Shown here piece after piece: positions 33,737 to 41,849 of a DNA stretch of 46,220 bases (position 1 is the stretch's first letter; each line of letters starts with the position of its first letter). A program made the position numbers and the translations under genes. The DNA comes from CAZPBO01 sp964584815 (GTDB lineage: Bacteria; Planctomycetota; SKW154). Under the pieces are notes generated by a model. The model ran no database searches and was not told where the DNA came from. It saw only the letters and a program-made list of their open reading frames with translations. Where the stretch lies: contig CAZPBO010000010.1 in the NCBI GenBank assembly GCA_964584815.1, forward strand, positions 1-46,220, given 5' to 3'.

Positions 33737-35693
33737 CAATTGATTCCTTCCGCTCATTCAGATGGTTGAGCGATTTTGCGTTGCGGCACTTCGGGAAGGC
33801 TGAACAGGCAAGAAACGGACCATAACGCCCATAACGGATGACCATGGGGGCACCGCATTTTTCACACTTAAGGTCGGTGGGCTGAGGTTTTGGCGCCGCT
33901 GACTCCCTATACCTGCAAGATGGATAGCCGCTGCAGCCCCAGAATACACCACCACCTTTCTTCTTCAGAATAAGCGGCTTGCCACACTTCGGGCAGACCC
34001 GCCCGCCATCGCTCAGCGTCTCACGCGCCTCCTCTAACTCCCGCGAAAACGCCGCCCAGAACTCCTCTAACACGCCCCGCCACTCCTTCTCGCCCTCCTC
34101 TACACGGTCCAACTCCCCCTCAACCCAGCGGGTAAAGCCCACATCCATCACGCGTGGAAACCGCTCCACCAACAATTTCGCCACATGCTCGCCTAATTCG
34201 GTGGGATAGAGTCTGCCGCCACGCTTCACCACATATCTCCGCCGATAAAGGGTGTGGATTATTGTGGCATATGTGCTCGGTCTGCCGATACCCTCCTGCT
34301 CCAACTTGCGCACAAGGGTGGCTTCGCTGTAGCGGGATGGCGGCTGCGTCTCGTGCTCGTCCATTCTGACAGAAACCACCCGCAACTTCTGCCCCTTTTT
34401 AAGTTGCGGCAGAAGCGCGTCGTGGGAAGGCAACGCCCGCCCGTAAACCCTCAAAAAGCCGTCAAAGACCATCCGCCGCCGCAGCGCATACAACTCCACA
34501 TCCCCACACCTCGCCGCAGCCTCCGTCACATCATACAGCGCATCCGCCATCTGTGACGCCACAAACCGCCTCCAAACCGCCTCATACAGAAGCGCCTGCT
34601 GCTTATTCAGATACCCAAAAGCCTCCTCAGGGGTCAAATCCACCATCGTGGGGCGTATCGCCTCGTGCGCAGCCTGCGCATAACGGCTCACCCTGAACCG
34701 CCGCGCCTTCTGCGGCAAATACTCCTTACCAAACACCTCAGGTATGAACTTCCTTACCGCACGCACCGCAACCCCCGCAACACGAACGCTGTCCGTTCTG
34801 TGATATGTTATCACCCCCCGCCTGCCTCGCTCACCCACATCAACCCCCTCATACAACGCCTGTGCGTGGCGCATCGTCTCCCGCGGACTCATCCTGTGTA
34901 GCGATGCCATCTCCTGTTGAAGAGTGCTCGTTATATGCGGCGGAAACGGTCTCTGCCCCTGCCTCCACTTTTTGTAATCCACAACCTCCGCTAACCTCTC
35001 CTTAAGCAAACCTGCAACCTCTTCCGCCTCCTTCTTCTTCCAGAACCGCCGCTTCTCCTCACCATCCACAACATCCATCTCAAACCGCACCTCACCTGCC
35101 TCAACCTCCACTGTGAGAGTCCAAAATCTGCGCGGGCGGAACTCTCTTATCTCCCTTTCGCGCTCAACCACAAGTCGTAACGCTACACTCTGCACCCGTC
35201 CTGCACTCAACCCGGGTGAAAAGCGCTCCCACAAAAGCGGGCTCAACTTATATCCGACTATGCGGTCAAGGATACGCCGTGCCTGCTGCGCCAACACCTT
35301 CCTCATATCAATCTGTGAAGGCGAAGCAAAAGCGCGCTTTATAGCCCGTGGCGTTATCTCACTGAAAACCACCCTCCTACAAACCTCATCCGAAAGACCC
35401 AACACCTCCTTTATGTGCCACGCTATCGCCTCGCCTTCCCTGTCCATATCGGTGGCAATGTAAACGGCGTCGGCGTCCTTTGCGGCGGCGGCAAGCGTCC
35501 TCACCACCTTTTTCTTTGTCGGTATCAGCACATACTTCGGCTTGAAACCGTTGTCGGTCTCAACCCCAAAATCGTTCTCCGGCAGGTCACGAATGTGTCC
35601 AAGAGATGCCCGCACCACATAACCCCCGCCCAGAAAACGCCCTATGGTGCGCGCTTTCGCCGGCGATTCCACCACTACAAGACGACTGCCCAT
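33717..35693 (-). CDS. topA: DNA topoisomerase I (type IA)
   Basis: A 658-residue type IA topoisomerase that relaxes negative supercoils. The Toprim domain opens with RLVVVESPAKARTIGRFLGG and has ATDMDREGEAIAWH (D82, D84). The catalytic Tyr is about Y297 in GVITYHRTDS, where most homologues have YMRTDS. The cap domain follows with EGIGRPSTYATIIHTL. Two C-terminal zinc fingers are complete: CPKCGKPL with CSGYPSC, and CEKCGAP with CSAFPKC, in the last 85 or so residues. ATG 35693 is preceded by AAGGTGAGAGG and a promoter at 35719-35747. It heads the run topA - hypothetical - alr - giant repeat protein. Confidence 0.98.
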   Translation of the reverse strand: MGSRLVVVESPAKARTIGRFLGGGYVVRASLGHIRDLPENDFGVETDNGFKPKYVLIPTKKKVVRTLAAAAKDADAVYIATDMDREGEAIAWHIKEVLGLSDEVCRRVVFSEITPRAIKRAFASPSQIDMRKVLAQQARRILDRIVGYKLSPLLWERFSPGLSAGRVQSVALRLVVEREREIREFRPRRFWTLTVEVEAGEVRFEMDVVDGEEKRRFWKKKEAEEVAGLLKERLAEVVDYKKWRQGQRPFPPHITSTLQQEMASLHRMSPRETMRHAQALYEGVDVGERGRRGVITYHRTDSVRVAGVAVRAVRKFIPEVFGKEYLPQKARRFRVSRYAQAAHEAIRPTMVDLTPEEAFGYLNKQQALLYEAVWRRFVASQMADALYDVTEAAARCGDVELYALRRRMVFDGFLRVYGRALPSHDALLPQLKKGQKLRVVSVRMDEHETQPPSRYSEATLVRKLEQEGIGRPSTYATIIHTLYRRRYVVKRGGRLYPTELGEHVAKLLVERFPRVMDVGFTRWVEGELDRVEEGEKEWRGVLEEFWAAFSRELEEARETLSDGGRVCPKCGKPLILKKKGGGVFWGCSGYPSCRYRESAAPKPQPTDLKCEKCGAPMVIRYGRYGPFLACSAFPKCRNAKSLNHLNERKESIDGDSDS

Positions 35694-35718
35694 CCTCTCA
35701 CCTTAAAAACAAGCCAAA

Positions 35719-35747
35719 ACTATATTCACAAAATCCCACCCAATCAA
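35719..35747 (-). promoter_or_regulatory. Promoter of topA
   Basis: On the minus strand TTGATT (35742-35747) and TATAGT (35719-35724) are 17 bp apart, placing the start of transcription shortly before topA. The -35 overlaps an inverted repeat TCAACAG-CCAA-CTGTTGA (35744-35761), a possible regulatory site. Confidence 0.6.
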
Positions 35748-35886
35748 CAGCCAACTGTTGAAATCTAATAAAGAGCGAAGATGCAAAAATCAACCCCGTT
35801 TTTGGCGTGCAATGACGAGGAGGTGGTTATAGAATGACTGGTGTTGTTGGAGAGGTTTCTTTGGTTGGCTTTTTGCAAAAACTTTC

Positions 35887-35937
35887 TTGACAAAACTGTG
35901 ACAGTGTGTTGACAAAACTGTGACAATATGCTATAAT
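35887..35937 (+). promoter_or_regulatory. Consensus promoter with tandem 17-bp repeats for the first pilin-like gene
   Basis: TTGACA (35909-35914), 17 bp, TATAAT (35932-35937): a perfect sigma70 promoter. The 17-mer TTGACAAAACTGTGACA occurs twice, at 35887-35903 and 35909-35925, 22 bp apart, so the repeats lie on the same face of the helix and look like a binding site as well as a -35. Confidence 0.8.
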
Positions 35938-35965
35938 TCTATGGGTTCTTTTGGAGGACTGTGTT

Positions 35966-36529
35966 ATGAGACGCCGAGGTTTCACGCTCATTGAGTTGCT
36001 TATCGTCATCGTCATTCTGGGAATCCTCATAACGATTGTGCTGCGTGTTTATATCGGTCCTGTCAGCAAAGCAAAAATCTTAAAATGCAAAGCGAATCTG
36101 AAGGACCTTTATACCGCCTGTTACGACTACTCAACCGATGAGCGCTCTTTTCCGTGGGCAGGAGAGGGCGCACAGTACTGGGAGCATTGGGCGGTGCTGG
36201 TGAAGTGGAACAATAACGGCAGAAAAATCAGCCCTGAAAAGTTCATCTGCCCCGAATTCCTGAATAAACGCCCTGCTCAAAAAGATGAGGAAACAGGAGA
36301 GTGGGAGATGCGTCCTGAAAATGTCTCCTACGCCTACGCCAATCAGATATGCTCACCAGAAAGCGCAGGCTATCTTGCTGCCGATATGGATGTCAAAATC
36401 GGTGGACGAGGACAGGGGCACTCCGGTGTGATTGTCATCGTTCCCTGCGACGGCGCAATTACGGTGCACAAGTTAAAGGAGGGTGAGGACTGGTCATCGG
36501 TATGTAGCAGGTGGTTGACGAGGGAGTAG
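35966..36529 (+). CDS. Type IV pilin-like/pseudopilin protein with H-X9-DG motif (copy 1)
   Basis: A 187-residue protein starting at ATG 35966 after TTGGAGG. The N-terminus MRRRGFTLIELLIVIVILG is a canonical type III signal: basic leader, Gly at -1, Phe at +1 and Glu at +5, followed by a hydrophobic helix. After cleavage by prepilin peptidase it would join a pilus or secretion pseudopilus. The body has four or more Cys and the conserved WAGEGAQYW segment. Near the C-terminus GHSGVIVIVPCDGA matches the H-X9-DG pattern of prepilin-like proteins common in Planctomycetota and relatives. It has its own promoter and terminator, so it is monocistronic. No assembly ATPase or peptidase is nearby. Confidence 0.9.
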   Translation: MRRRGFTLIELLIVIVILGILITIVLRVYIGPVSKAKILKCKANLKDLYTACYDYSTDERSFPWAGEGAQYWEHWAVLVKWNNNGRKISPEKFICPEFLNKRPAQKDEETGEWEMRPENVSYAYANQICSPESAGYLAADMDVKIGGRGQGHSGVIVIVPCDGAITVHKLKEGEDWSSVCSRWLTRE

Positions 36530-36554
36530 TGCGAAGGAACCTGTTGAGCAGGAA

Positions 36555-36588
36555 AAAGAACCGCGCCAGTTAACTGGTGCGGTTCTTT
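36555..36588 (+). terminator. Rho-independent terminator after the first pilin-like gene
   Basis: AAAGAACCGCGCCAGTT followed directly by AACTGGTGCGGTTCTTT, a 17-bp stem with one G-T pair, then further T residues. It separates the two pilin units. The symmetric A and T flanks allow function in both directions. Confidence 0.88.
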
Positions 36589-36659
36589 TTATTGGGGTAT
36601 TTTTTAGATTCTGTTATGACAGTAGGATGATTATATTGTGACATTAGTTTTACAATGAC

Positions 36660-36688
36660 TTGACAAAACTATGACATTATGCTATAAT
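36660..36688 (+). promoter_or_regulatory. Consensus promoter of the second pilin-like gene
   Basis: TTGACA (36660-36665), 17 bp, TATAAT (36683-36688). The spacer AAACTATGACATTATGC differs from copy 1 by two bases. A further TGTGACA lies upstream at 36637-36643 but the exact tandem 17-mer of copy 1 is not kept. Confidence 0.8.
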
Positions 36689-36689
36689 T

Positions 36690-36708
36690 CCTACAGACGG
36701 TCTGTAGG
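36690..36708 (+). promoter_or_regulatory. Perfect 19-bp palindrome at the start of transcription of pilin copy 2
   Basis: CCTACAGAC-G-GTCTGTAGG, arms of 9 bp. It begins two bases after the -10 element, so it covers the expected +1. Its right arm runs into the ribosome binding site (GGAGG at 36707-36711). It could be an operator or a leader hairpin hiding part of the binding site. Copy 1 has no such element. Confidence 0.75.
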
Positions 36709-36718
36709 AGGTGCGGCT

Positions 36719-37288
36719 ATGTTCTCCCGTGCTTTGACCCTCGTTGAATTCCTCATCGTCATTGTTGTTGTGGGAATCATTATGACAATTGTCGTAACCC
36801 TCTCGCAGCGTCAGTGGAAATTCGTCTACCCAAAGGCACTTAGGTGTAAGAGCAACCTAAAGACACTTTATATGGCCTGCTATGATTACGCTTTTGACCA
36901 CGGTTCTTTTCCGTGGGCAGGAGAGGGCGCACAGTACTGGCAACACTGGGCACTTTTGGTAAAGTGGAACGATAACGGCAGAAAAATCAGTCCTGAAAAG
37001 TTCGTCTGCCCCGAATTCCTGAATAAACGCCCTGCCCATAGAGATGAGGAAACAGGAGAATGGGAGTTGGGTCCTGACAATGTTTCGTATGCGTATGCAA
37101 AGGAGGTATGCTCTGAAAAAAGCCGCGGATACCTGGCGGCTGATATGGATGTCAAAATAGGCGAGCAAGGACAGGGGCATCGCGGATTTATCATTATCCT
37201 TGCCTGTGATGGGACCCTAACAGTCCACAAGTTGGGAAAGGGCGAGAACTGGGAAAGCGTCTGCGGGAAGTGGCTAACTCGGCGATAA
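36719..37288 (+). CDS. Type IV pilin-like protein with altered signal, H-X9-DG motif (copy 2)
   Basis: A 189-residue paralogue of the preceding gene, start ATG 36719 after GTAGGAGG. The N-terminus MFSRALTLVEFLIVIVVVG keeps Glu at +5 and the hydrophobic helix, but the residue at -1 is Ala instead of Gly and +1 is Leu instead of Phe, so prepilin peptidase cleavage may be slower. The body is closely similar to copy 1, including WAGEGAQYW, NGRKISPEKF, CPEFLNKRP and the H-X9-DG segment GHRGFIIILACDGT. A helical segment between the TM part and the first shared block differs most. It may be a minor pilin or a regulated variant of copy 1. No clear terminator follows. Confidence 0.88.
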   Translation: MFSRALTLVEFLIVIVVVGIIMTIVVTLSQRQWKFVYPKALRCKSNLKTLYMACYDYAFDHGSFPWAGEGAQYWQHWALLVKWNDNGRKISPEKFVCPEFLNKRPAHRDEETGEWELGPDNVSYAYAKEVCSEKSRGYLAADMDVKIGEQGQGHRGFIIILACDGTLTVHKLGKGENWESVCGKWLTRR

Positions 37289-37372
37289 AGAACCCTCCTG
37301 TAGCACTCAATCATCCCTTTTCGTTTTTCCAAAGGACAGAGATGGTATATCATTCAGGTGTGGAATTGGACA

Positions 37373-38402
37373 ATGAAGATGGGTGCATTGAGTGCGCTGA
37401 TAGATGCAGAGCCGCGGGAGTTGGGGGATGTGAAGGAAGGGCGTTGTGGCTATCTTTTTGCTGCTGCCGCAACGCTCTTTGTCGCCGTTCCACTTCTTCC
37501 TGCACCCCACATCCGCGAGATAATATCCGCCTGCTGCGCAATCGCTCTTTTTCTTGTGACGCTTTCCTTCAAGCGTCGCCTTCATCCCGCATCGCTTAAG
37601 TGGGTGGCTATGATGCTGCCGTCTGTGCCGCTTGTTTTTGGCTCGCTTTTTGGGGACGCAGCGGTGGGTGTTTTCTTCCTTTTTGGCTTTCTATGCTTCC
37701 TTTCCTGCGTCAAGATAGCGCACGAGAGGGCAACTTGGGGGTATGCTCTCTTTTTGCTGATGGTGCTTGGTGCGGGTGCGGTATCGCTGGTTGAGATGTT
37801 CTACATAGCCTTGAGGGCGGATGTGCTGCATCCCTTCAGAACACTTTCTGCCCTTGCTGCTGTTGCCACACCCGCGCTTGTTGCCGCTTTCTCACTTTTT
37901 GTGAACCATCCTGTGATGGGGCGGATGGAGCGTTACAGTTGTCTGCGTTTCTGGTTAGTGTTTGGGCTTTTATGCATTTTTGCGCTTGCTGTGGCGTCAT
38001 CCCGTTCGTTCTCCGCTTTTATCGCCCTGTCAGCGGGCATCTTATCAGTCCTTTTTCTCAGATGGGAAGCCTTCAAGGTGGTGGTGGGACCTGGGATTGT
38101 GGGGGTGTTGGGTGTGGTATTGGGCTGGGCGGTTCTGTCGCCCACGGGTTTTGCGGCATCACGATTCGGTCTTTCGCTTCGGATGTGGGGGGAGACAATG
38201 AGCGTGGCGGGGCGGTGGTTGCCGGAAGGCAGGGGTTTTGGGAGTTTTGCTTTTGACGCACCGACTTTTCTGTCGCAGACCACGCGTTCTCACCCGTTAG
38301 CGGCGGAGGACCTTTGGAGTGCCCCGTCGGCTGCGGCAGGCGCGTTCTATGAGTGCGGTCTTTTTGCGGCTTCCCTTGCAGCCACTTTAATACTTCTTTT
38401 TC
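37373..38402 (+). CDS. O-antigen ligase/polymerase-like membrane protein, 5' part (cut by assembly gap)
   Basis: At least 343 residues, mostly hydrophobic, with about nine or ten membrane segments (such as YLFAAAATLFVAVPLL and YALFLLMVLGAGAVSL). The large loop towards the C-terminal end, RMWGETMSVAGRWLPEGRGF, has the Arg/Trp-G-x-G-F pattern of the Wzy/WaaL (O-antigen ligase) family, and His 305-region residues follow. Such proteins transfer or polymerise surface glycans in the periplasm. Start ATG 37373 or 37379; a GTG at 37358 is also open. The frame runs into the 100-N gap, and the TPR sequence after it is probably the same protein, since WaaL-like proteins with a C-terminal TPR tail are common. 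The role is inferred from family shape. Confidence 0.72.
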
Positions 38403-38502
38403 NNNNNNNNNNNNNNNNNNNNNNNNNNNNNNNNNNNNNNNNNNNNNNNNNNNNNNNNNNNNNNNNNNNNNNNNNNNNNNNNNNNNNNNNNNNNNNNNNN
38501 NN
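38403..38502. other. Assembly gap (100 N)
   Basis: A run of exactly 100 N, the customary placeholder for a scaffold gap of unknown size. It interrupts the O-antigen-ligase-like gene, and the true distance across it is not known. Confidence 0.99.
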
Positions 38503-38970
38503 CTTGTTATGACTCATCAGACAAGAGGTTTTATGTGGGGGGAGGAGATGCGGGAGGCGGGGAGGCATTATGAGGAGGCGGATGCTGGGGAGGCGGCGCG
38601 CTGTGCGTGGAACGCAGCCCTTGTGGCGCCAAAAAAGGAACAGCGCTACGAGGCACTTTATCAGGCGGCGCGGATGGCTCGCGATGCAGGTCTCACCCGT
38701 CTGGCGCAAACCGCCGTCCACCAAGCACTCCTGCTGCACCCGCATTCTGCCCGCGCGCATCTTGTCGCCTTATCCTTCGCCCGCACAAAAAAGGAAAAGA
38801 GCGCGCATCTACTCGCCGCACTCCGCTGGGGCGTGTTTCGTCCGACCCAAACCGATATAGAGCGTCTCCTTTTCATCGCAAAGGAACTGGAACGACTCGG
38901 CAGATTCAAGGAAGCGGGCAAAGCGCGTGAGTGGGCACAAAACCTCTCCAACTTCTTCTCCTCTCCTTGA
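38503..38970 (+). CDS. TPR-type C-terminal part, probably of the O-antigen-ligase-like protein
   Basis: Residues after the gap are helical and fit tetratricopeptide repeats: AGRHYEEADAGEAARCAWNA, RYEALYQAARMARDAGL, LAQTAVHQALLLHPHSARAH and ELERLGRFKEAGKAREWAQ. The reading frame is open from the gap to TGA at 38970. It either continues the membrane protein before the gap or belongs to a separate gene whose start is lost or lies at ATG 38509. TPR tails mediate protein contacts. sucC starts 55 bp downstream. Confidence 0.7.
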   Translation, partial: LVMTHQTRGFMWGEEMREAGRHYEEADAGEAARCAWNAALVAPKKEQRYEALYQAARMARDAGLTRLAQTAVHQALLLHPHSARAHLVALSFARTKKEKSAHLLAALRWGVFRPTQTDIERLLFIAKELERLGRFKEAGKAREWAQNLSNFFSSP

Positions 38971-39025
38971 AATCCGCCGCCGCTTGCGGGAAACTATACC
39001 CGCTGTTTGTTGAGGAGTTTTGGAT

Positions 39026-40195
39026 ATGAAGTTGCACGAGTTTCAGACAAAGGAAGTTTTCAGAGGATATGGGATAGCGACGCCGCAAGGCGGGGTGGCA
39101 GAGAGTGCTGACGAGGCGGTTTCTGTGGCAAAGCGAATAGGTGGGGAGGTTTTTGCGGTGAAAGCGCAGGTTCTTGTGGGGGGGCGTGGCAAGGCAGGCG
39201 GAATAAAGATATGTCGGGGATTGGAAGAGGTGAGAAAAGCAGCAGAAGGTCTTCTGGGTAAGCGACTTGTCACATACCAGTCGGGTTCTGAAGGGGTGGT
39301 TGTGCGCAGGGTTCTGGTGGAGCAAGGCGTGGAGATAGAGCGGGAGATGTATCTTGCGGTGACGGTTGACCGTGGAGCGGAGTTGCCTGCTGTTTTGGCG
39401 AGCGCGGAAGGCGGTGTGGAGATAGAGGAGTTGGCGCGCACAAAGCCTGACGCGATTGTGCGGTTCCATTTTGAGCCTGAATGGGGCATAAGTGGGTGGA
39501 TGGGTAGGACGATAGCGCAGCGTCTCGGGTTGAGGGGCAAACTGCTGCAGCGGTTTGCGGCAACACTTGCGGCGCTGGGAAAACTGTTTTTGGAGAAGGA
39601 CGCCTCTCTGGTTGAGATAAACCCATTGGTTGTGACAAAGGACGGGCGGCTGCTTGCGCTGGATGCCAAGTTGAGCATAGATGACAATGCGCTGTTTCGG
39701 CAAAGGGGTCTTGCGGAGATGCGCGACACAAGCGAGGAGAAATGGGTTGAGGTTCGGGCGCGTGAGGTGGGGATAAGTTATGTCCATATCGGCGGGACGG
39801 TCGGATGTATGGTGAACGGTGCAGGACTTGCGATGGCGACGATGGATTTGATAAAGTTGGCGGGTGGGGAGCCGGCAAATTTTCTGGATGTGGGTGGAGG
39901 CGCAACAGCGGCACAAGTTGAAGAGGCGTTCAAACTGCTGCTTTCGGACAAAAATGTGCGCAGCGTTCTGGTCAACATATATGGCGGCATAGCGCGCTGT
40001 GATGTCATAGCGGAGGGCATAATTGAGGCAGCCAAAAAAGTGAAGATAGATGTTCCTGTTGTGGTGCGTCTTGAGGGGACGAACGCGGAGGAAGGGCGGC
40101 GTATGCTGGATGAGTCGGGACTTTCGCTTGTGACGGCGGCAACGATGAAGGAGGCGGCAGAAAAAGCGGTGCGTCTCGCCTCATCGGCTTCCTAA
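39026..40195 (+). CDS. sucC: Succinyl-CoA synthetase, beta subunit
   Basis: A 389-residue ATP-grasp protein that with SucD converts succinyl-CoA, ADP and phosphate to succinate, ATP and CoA. I start at ATG 39026 (MKLHEFQTKEVF), after GAGGAG; a TTG lies two codons earlier. Family residues are in VKAQVLVGGRGKAGGIK, EREMYLAVTVDR, ASLVEINPLVVTKDGRLLALDAK, VGCMVNGAGLAMATMDL, PANFLDVGGGA and VLVNIYGGIARCDVIAEG, all intact. Unusually, sucD does not follow: the next gene is on the opposite strand and the two 3' ends overlap by 15 bp. The alpha subunit must be elsewhere in the genome. Confidence 0.97.
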   Translation: MKLHEFQTKEVFRGYGIATPQGGVAESADEAVSVAKRIGGEVFAVKAQVLVGGRGKAGGIKICRGLEEVRKAAEGLLGKRLVTYQSGSEGVVVRRVLVEQGVEIEREMYLAVTVDRGAELPAVLASAEGGVEIEELARTKPDAIVRFHFEPEWGISGWMGRTIAQRLGLRGKLLQRFAATLAALGKLFLEKDASLVEINPLVVTKDGRLLALDAKLSIDDNALFRQRGLAEMRDTSEEKWVEVRAREVGISYVHIGGTVGCMVNGAGLAMATMDLIKLAGGEPANFLDVGGGATAAQVEEAFKLLLSDKNVRSVLVNIYGGIARCDVIAEGIIEAAKKVKIDVPVVVRLEGTNAEEGRRMLDESGLSLVTAATMKEAAEKAVRLASSAS

Positions 40196-41350
40196 TGTCA
40201 GTTTCAACTCAACATTCTTGCCCTGACGGAAGACGGTAAGGGTAATGGTTTGTCCTGGGCGCTGACTCATAAGAACGCGACGCAACTGCTCCATATTGTG
40301 GGTCTTTTTGCCGTCTATAGAGAGCAGCACATCATACTTTTTGAGCCCGGATTTTGCAGCAGGGCTGTTTGGGAGAACGGAAAGAACCTTCAAGCCTCCG
40401 GGAAGGCATAGTTGCCGTTTTTCGGTCTCGTTGAGGACACGCACCTGAACACCGAGCCAAGGTTTTTTGCCACCGAAACTGGTGATTCGTTTAACGGCAG
40501 CCTCAATCTGCGCCGCCGGCACAGCGAATGTGACACTCACCGTGGGCAGTCCTTCAAAGAAACGCTCGGGGAAGGCAAACCGCCGCGCCGACTCTCGCAA
40601 CTCCTTCAAACGCTTCAACACCTCCTTATCTTTCAGCAACCTCTCCGCAAGGTGGGTGAAGGAGTCAATGCGACGAGCCAGCACCGAAAGGAGTTGCTCT
40701 ATCTGCTCCACCATAGGAGGACGCAGATATGCGGACGCAACCATACCGACAAGGCGCCCATCATAGTCAGCGACAACCCCCCCCGCATCCGCCAAAGCAG
40801 GTGACACACTCAACTGCAGCATCCCGGAGTAGACCCGTTGCGCTTTGCCAAAACGCGAAACCAGAGTCCTTTTCTCCCCCGATATATAGCCAAATCCAAC
40901 TGTGTTCTTCAAACCAAGAGGGCTTGAAACCACCACAATCCTTCGCCCAATCCCTGCTTTGCCACCTTTACTTACAGGCTCAACTCCACTTGCATCCTCA
41001 ATCTTCAAAAGCCCTATATTGGTCCAGGAGTCCACGCCAACAACTTTTGCTTTGACGCGTGAGCCGTCAGGTTTCTCCACCTCTACCGAAACCGCGCCTT
41101 TCACCGCGTGCCCAACCGTTACCACATGTCCTTCCTTGTCAAAAAGAAAGCCCGACAGCGTCACAAGCGATTTTGTGACCACAACCGATTTGGGAGAGCG
41201 CTGCACCTTGGTATGGGTGGCATAGACCACAACAGCCGACTTCATAAGGCGCCTCGCCAGCGCCTCGCGCAAATCGTCCTCATTAGGAGCGGTCTTCTGC
41301 TGGGCGAAAACCACTCCCATCAACAAAAAGAACCAAACAACCACACGCAC
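40181..41350 (-). CDS. HtrA/DegP-like protein with degraded catalytic triad (pseudoprotease) and PDZ domain
   Basis: A 389-residue protein with a signal peptide (MRVVVWFFLLMGVVFAQ), a trypsin-like domain (about 35-215), a helical linker and a C-terminal PDZ domain (about 296-389, with KPWLGVQVRVL and VLPNSPAAKSGLKKYDVLLSI). The catalytic His is kept (H81 in VVTVGHAV). The Asp position reads SWTNIGLLKI (N111 where HtrA has DIAVLK), and the Ser position reads ALADAGGVV (A189 where HtrA has GNSGGP). Two of three triad residues are thus gone. GTG 41350 is preceded by AAGGAGG. It is the third gene after sigma and anti-sigma factors, the place where MucD/DegP homologues often sit, so it may sense or bind misfolded envelope proteins without cutting. 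Confidence 0.87.
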   Translation of the reverse strand: MRVVVWFFLLMGVVFAQQKTAPNEDDLREALARRLMKSAVVVYATHTKVQRSPKSVVVTKSLVTLSGFLFDKEGHVVTVGHAVKGAVSVEVEKPDGSRVKAKVVGVDSWTNIGLLKIEDASGVEPVSKGGKAGIGRRIVVVSSPLGLKNTVGFGYISGEKRTLVSRFGKAQRVYSGMLQLSVSPALADAGGVVADYDGRLVGMVASAYLRPPMVEQIEQLLSVLARRIDSFTHLAERLLKDKEVLKRLKELRESARRFAFPERFFEGLPTVSVTFAVPAAQIEAAVKRITSFGGKKPWLGVQVRVLNETEKRQLCLPGGLKVLSVLPNSPAAKSGLKKYDVLLSIDGKKTHNMEQLRRVLMSQRPGQTITLTVFRQGKNVELKLTLGSR

Positions 41351-41361
41351 ACTGTTCCTCC

Positions 41362-41847
41362 TTAGAAGTCAACCGTTGTGTCGGCTTCCTCAAGGATACG
41401 GCAACGCTCATATTTGGGGGTTGAGCGTGGCATATCCTTGACAGTGGCGTCCTCAAACGCCTTTTTGACGAAGTCGGTGGTGTCGTTGACAAACACCGCC
41501 GCGGGTGCCTGGTGAGGAGACGGCGGCGTCTGGTCTGTGGGCATCATCTTTGCGACAAACAGGGTGATGGCAAGCGCAACTGCCGCCGCCACCACAAAGC
41601 GCACCACCCACCCGAGGTAGGGATGCAGTATATGACGACGACGCGCAGCCAACGCCGCACTCAAATCCCCCCTCAGCCGCAAACCTCTAAGCAACTCAAT
41701 CCTCGCCCTGTCCTCACAGAACGCCGCATAGAGGCGCCTGCAGGATGGACATTCCGCCATATGGCGCTCCACACTGCGCCACTCCTCTTCACTAACATCA
41801 CCTCCACTGGCAAGCGCCAGTAAATCCTTCACCTCATCACACCTCAT
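41362..41847 (-). CDS. Zinc-finger transmembrane anti-sigma factor
   Basis: A 161-residue protein starting at ATG 41847, just after the sigma gene whose last codons (Gly-Gly-Leu) contain the binding site GGAGGA. The N-terminal zinc-binding anti-sigma motif H29-x3-C33-x2-C36 is in ERHMAECPSC. A membrane helix (WVVRFVVAAAVALAITLFVA) spans about 79-100, followed by a periplasmic tail of 60 residues. Family knowledge says the N-terminal part holds the ECF sigma factor at the membrane until a signal releases it. The preceding gene is the evident partner and the next gene, an HtrA-like protein, may be part of the signal chain. Confidence 0.9.
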   Translation of the reverse strand: MRCDEVKDLLALASGGDVSEEEWRSVERHMAECPSCRRLYAAFCEDRARIELLRGLRLRGDLSAALAARRRHILHPYLGWVVRFVVAAAVALAITLFVAKMMPTDQTPPSPHQAPAAVFVNDTTDFVKKAFEDATVKDMPRSTPKYERCRILEEADTTVDF

Positions 41848-41849
41848 CT

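Larger units (their letters stand above)
35887..37288 (+). repeat. Tandem duplication of a promoter and pilin-like gene
   Basis: Two units of about 750 bp in direct order, each with a perfect promoter followed by a pilin-like gene. Long stretches are identical or almost so, such as the DNA for PWAGEGAQYW and for NGRKISPEKF.CPEFLNKRP, and DMDVKIG near the end, while the N-terminal hydrophobic coding parts differ more. Homology is direct from the sequence; recent duplication or gene conversion is an inference. Confidence 0.85.

Noticed and set aside
38403..38502. Low-complexity or masked biological repeat
   Set aside because: Exactly 100 N, as at 43007-43106, is an assembly placeholder and not biology.
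38906..39916. 336-codon minus-strand open frame
   Set aside because: Antisense to sucC, with His/Pro/Arg-rich composition and no recognisable motif; sucC is unmistakable.
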